Part shown: positions 3,568 through 5,313 of the stretch, in pieces | How positions within the stretch are numbered: the stretch's first letter is position 1 | Layout of the letters: every line of letters starts with the position of its first letter | Assembly (NCBI GenBank): GCA_030591285.1 | Contig: JAUVBH010000136.1 | Coordinates: 1 to 5,313 of the forward strand | From: Thermoplasmatota archaeon | GTDB taxonomy: Archaea; Thermoplasmatota; Penumbrarchaeia; Penumbrarchaeales; Penumbrarchaeaceae | Direction: 5' to 3' | DNA: 5,313 nucleotides | The notes under the pieces: model-generated | What the model was told of the DNA's origin: nothing | The model's input: only the letters and a program-made list of their open reading frames with translations | Databases searched by the model: none | Translations under genes and position numbers: made by a program

Positions 3568-5313
3568 ATGACAGCTAATTCACCTGGAGGAATTGCAAGC
3601 CTTTTCAGAAGATTCCCCAAGGTTTACTGGGTCGTTCTTTCTTTTGAGTTGATGGAACGTGGTGCATATTATTCCATGATGCCCATCCTGGTAGTTCATT
3701 TCTTCTGGAATGTTGGACTGCCCCAAGAACTTACCATCCTGCTCACGGTATTCATGTATCCATTCCAGTATGCAATGCCGATTATTACCAGTGCTTTAGC
3801 TGAAAAAGTGGGTTATAAACGACAGATGATATTCGGTTTTGCTGTCTTAGCTGTAGCATATGTTTTCCTTTCTATCGCTTACAATGCCCCAACAGCCATC
3901 ATAGGTATGATGCTGATAGGATTCGGTATCGGGTGTTACAAACCATTGGTTTCATCCACGATTGCCAAGGCAACGGTCCAGAAGGACAGGAATGTTGCCT
4001 ACAGCGTATACTACTGGATCGTCAACTTCGCTGCCACTTTCTTTGCCCTGACCTGGGGTTTATTGATGCTTTTCGATATTCTCCCCAGATCTGCTTTCGC
4101 ATGGATCTTCAGGGTCAGCGCTATCTACTTCTTACTGAATATCGTAGTTGCGATCTTCGTCTTTGAAGAGGTTCCAAGAAGTGGCGCCGTCAGGACCCTG
4201 AGAGATGTTGGAACCAATATCGCTACTGCTTTCAAGGATAGGAAATTCGTCGTGATGATGATGTTGATCGCAGGGTTCTGGGCACTTTATTCCACCACCC
4301 TGGCACCATTCATCATGATCATGTATGGATACAGGTTCATACCGATCTGGATCCCTGTAATTTTACTTGGAGTTGTTAACCCAGGAACAATTATTGCCCT
4401 GGGGGGGCCCCTGTCCAAATATGCCGAGAAGATCGAATCCATCAAATTGCTAATGGGTGGAGTATTCGTCTATCTTGTTGGTTTGGCCATTATCGCTATC
4501 TTTTTGGAGGTGCTGCCATTAGTAATTCTTGGTATGGTCATCTATTCAATTGGAGAGTTCATGGTAGCTCCTGGTTACCTTTCATTCGTTTCTAAACTGG
4601 CCCCAAAGGAGAAGGTTTCAGCATATATTGGATGTAATTTCCTAGCATCTTTCACCGGTATCTTTGGAGGGGCCTTGATACTTGGTATTATCGCGAGTGT
4701 TGTAGCGGTAGATATGGCTCGACCTCATTTCTTTTTCGGATTACTAATGGCATTTGGCCTGTTCATCCTCATTTTATTCATGGTTTACAATAGAGCCTGG
4801 GGAAAGGACATCATCAATCGGGCAAAACAGATCGAGATGGATGAAACAGATGTGGATGAAGCGGAGTTCGAGGGTAGAAAGCTGAAGAAAGAGCCTTTAC
4901 TGTTCAAAATGTTCGATTTTAAAATGACAATGGTCATAGCAGCAATACTGATCCCTATATTCCTCGTCTCGACCTATGCCATGGGTACCAATGTATTCTA
5001 CCCACCTGAAGAAGAGGATCCAGATCCTTTTATCGTGATCTATGAGGAGCAGTCTGTTTCATATTCCAGCAGTGGATCTCTCAACGAGAACAGCGAGGAG
5101 GACTTTACTGTTCCCGACCCGGGAAATTCAACCTGGATCACTGCAACATTGACTTGGTCTGATGAAGCTGTCAGAATAGGTTTGACCAATGAACCCGATG
5201 ACTTCTCATTGACGATACTCGATCAAAATGGAGAGGTTTTGGAAAGTCTAAGCTCCTCAAATGGAGAGATCGTCCTCAGGATAAATGTCACAAAGCCTGA
5301 AACGGAAGATGCA
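3568..5313 (+). CDS. POT/PTR-type MFS transporter with extra C-terminal outside domain (3' end beyond window)
   Basis: There are 582 open codons to the window edge. Residues 1-407 form an MFS core of about 12 helices with hallmarks of proton-coupled oligopeptide transporters. These are ExxER in helix 1 (E27, E30, R31, then YY 34-35), GFGIGCYKP with K125 in helix 4, YYWIVNFA (148-155, compare FYxxINxG) in helix 5, and GEFMVAPGYL with E330 followed by SKLAPKE. In the family, ExxER and the helix-4 Lys serve proton coupling, and the later Glu helps bind the peptide. Peptide uptake is therefore likely but not proven, because the Phe after ExxER is Gly here. A charged cytoplasmic linker (408-452) leads to a 13th helix (453-473). 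An outside region follows that is acidic (EEEDPDP) and then beta-rich (about 488-582), with sequons N-S-T and N-V-T. TLTWSDE...FSLTILDQNGEV recalls PPC-like beta-sandwich domains. Standard POT proteins lack this extension. The ATG at 3568 is preceded by GGAAGG. Confidence 0.9.
   Translation, partial: MTANSPGGIASLFRRFPKVYWVVLSFELMERGAYYSMMPILVVHFFWNVGLPQELTILLTVFMYPFQYAMPIITSALAEKVGYKRQMIFGFAVLAVAYVFLSIAYNAPTAIIGMMLIGFGIGCYKPLVSSTIAKATVQKDRNVAYSVYYWIVNFAATFFALTWGLLMLFDILPRSAFAWIFRVSAIYFLLNIVVAIFVFEEVPRSGAVRTLRDVGTNIATAFKDRKFVVMMMLIAGFWALYSTTLAPFIMIMYGYRFIPIWIPVILLGVVNPGTIIALGGPLSKYAEKIESIKLLMGGVFVYLVGLAIIAIFLEVLPLVILGMVIYSIGEFMVAPGYLSFVSKLAPKEKVSAYIGCNFLASFTGIFGGALILGIIASVVAVDMARPHFFFGLLMAFGLFILILFMVYNRAWGKDIINRAKQIEMDETDVDEAEFEGRKLKKEPLLFKMFDFKMTMVIAAILIPIFLVSTYAMGTNVFYPPEEEDPDPFIVIYEEQSVSYSSSGSLNENSEEDFTVPDPGNSTWITATLTWSDEAVRIGLTNEPDDFSLTILDQNGEVLESLSSSNGEIVLRINVTKPETEDA

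Noticed and set aside
3933..4166. Alternative-frame open stretch within the POT-type transporter
   Set aside because: It is a frame shadow. The main frame carries the conserved K125 and YYxxxN motifs exactly here.

Overview
The window looks archaeal, most likely from a Thermoplasmata-like (Thermoplasmatota) euryarchaeon. The evidence is A/T-rich TATA boxes at archaeal spacing in front of genes, one probable leaderless start, a tandem winged-helix regulator of an archaeal type, N-glycosylation sequons in predicted outside domains, and heavy use of AGG/AGA arginine codons. The lineage is inferred from style only; no rRNA or marker gene is present.

Layout. (1) Positions 1-418, minus strand: the N-terminal 139 codons of a secreted or membrane-anchored, very acidic, Cys-containing repeat protein that runs off the left edge. 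(2) 419-634: a divergent promoter region. It holds three copies of a 19-bp element of the form TCTAGA-N5-GTTCCAYA. Two are in tandem facing the left gene and one faces the right gene, and on both sides the element ends exactly 6 nt before the TATA box. (3) 635-1666, plus: an uncharacterised surface protein with a signal peptide, Pro/Gly-rich linker, beta-rich ectodomain and C-terminal membrane anchor. (4) 1660-3384, minus: a compact cluster transcribed in the order EamA/DMT transporter, 90-residue three-helix membrane protein, tandem winged-helix regulator. The last two overlap by 4 bp (GTGA), and the regulator's stop codon overlaps the stop of the convergent surface protein gene. (5) 3385-3567: a second divergent promoter region with TATA boxes on both sides and several small palindromes. 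(6) 3568-5313, plus: a POT/PTR-type (peptide transporter) MFS protein that carries an added 13th membrane helix and an outside beta-rich domain, cut by the right edge.

Read together, this is a cell-envelope and transport neighbourhood. The two genes at the left encode surface proteins and appear to be co-regulated through the shared 19-bp element. The two transporters are divergently transcribed. The small membrane protein coupled to a DNA-binding protein could be a membrane-linked sensing pair. A role for that regulator at either divergent promoter is a hypothesis only. The most interesting signal is the mirror-symmetric 19-bp element set at 484-600.
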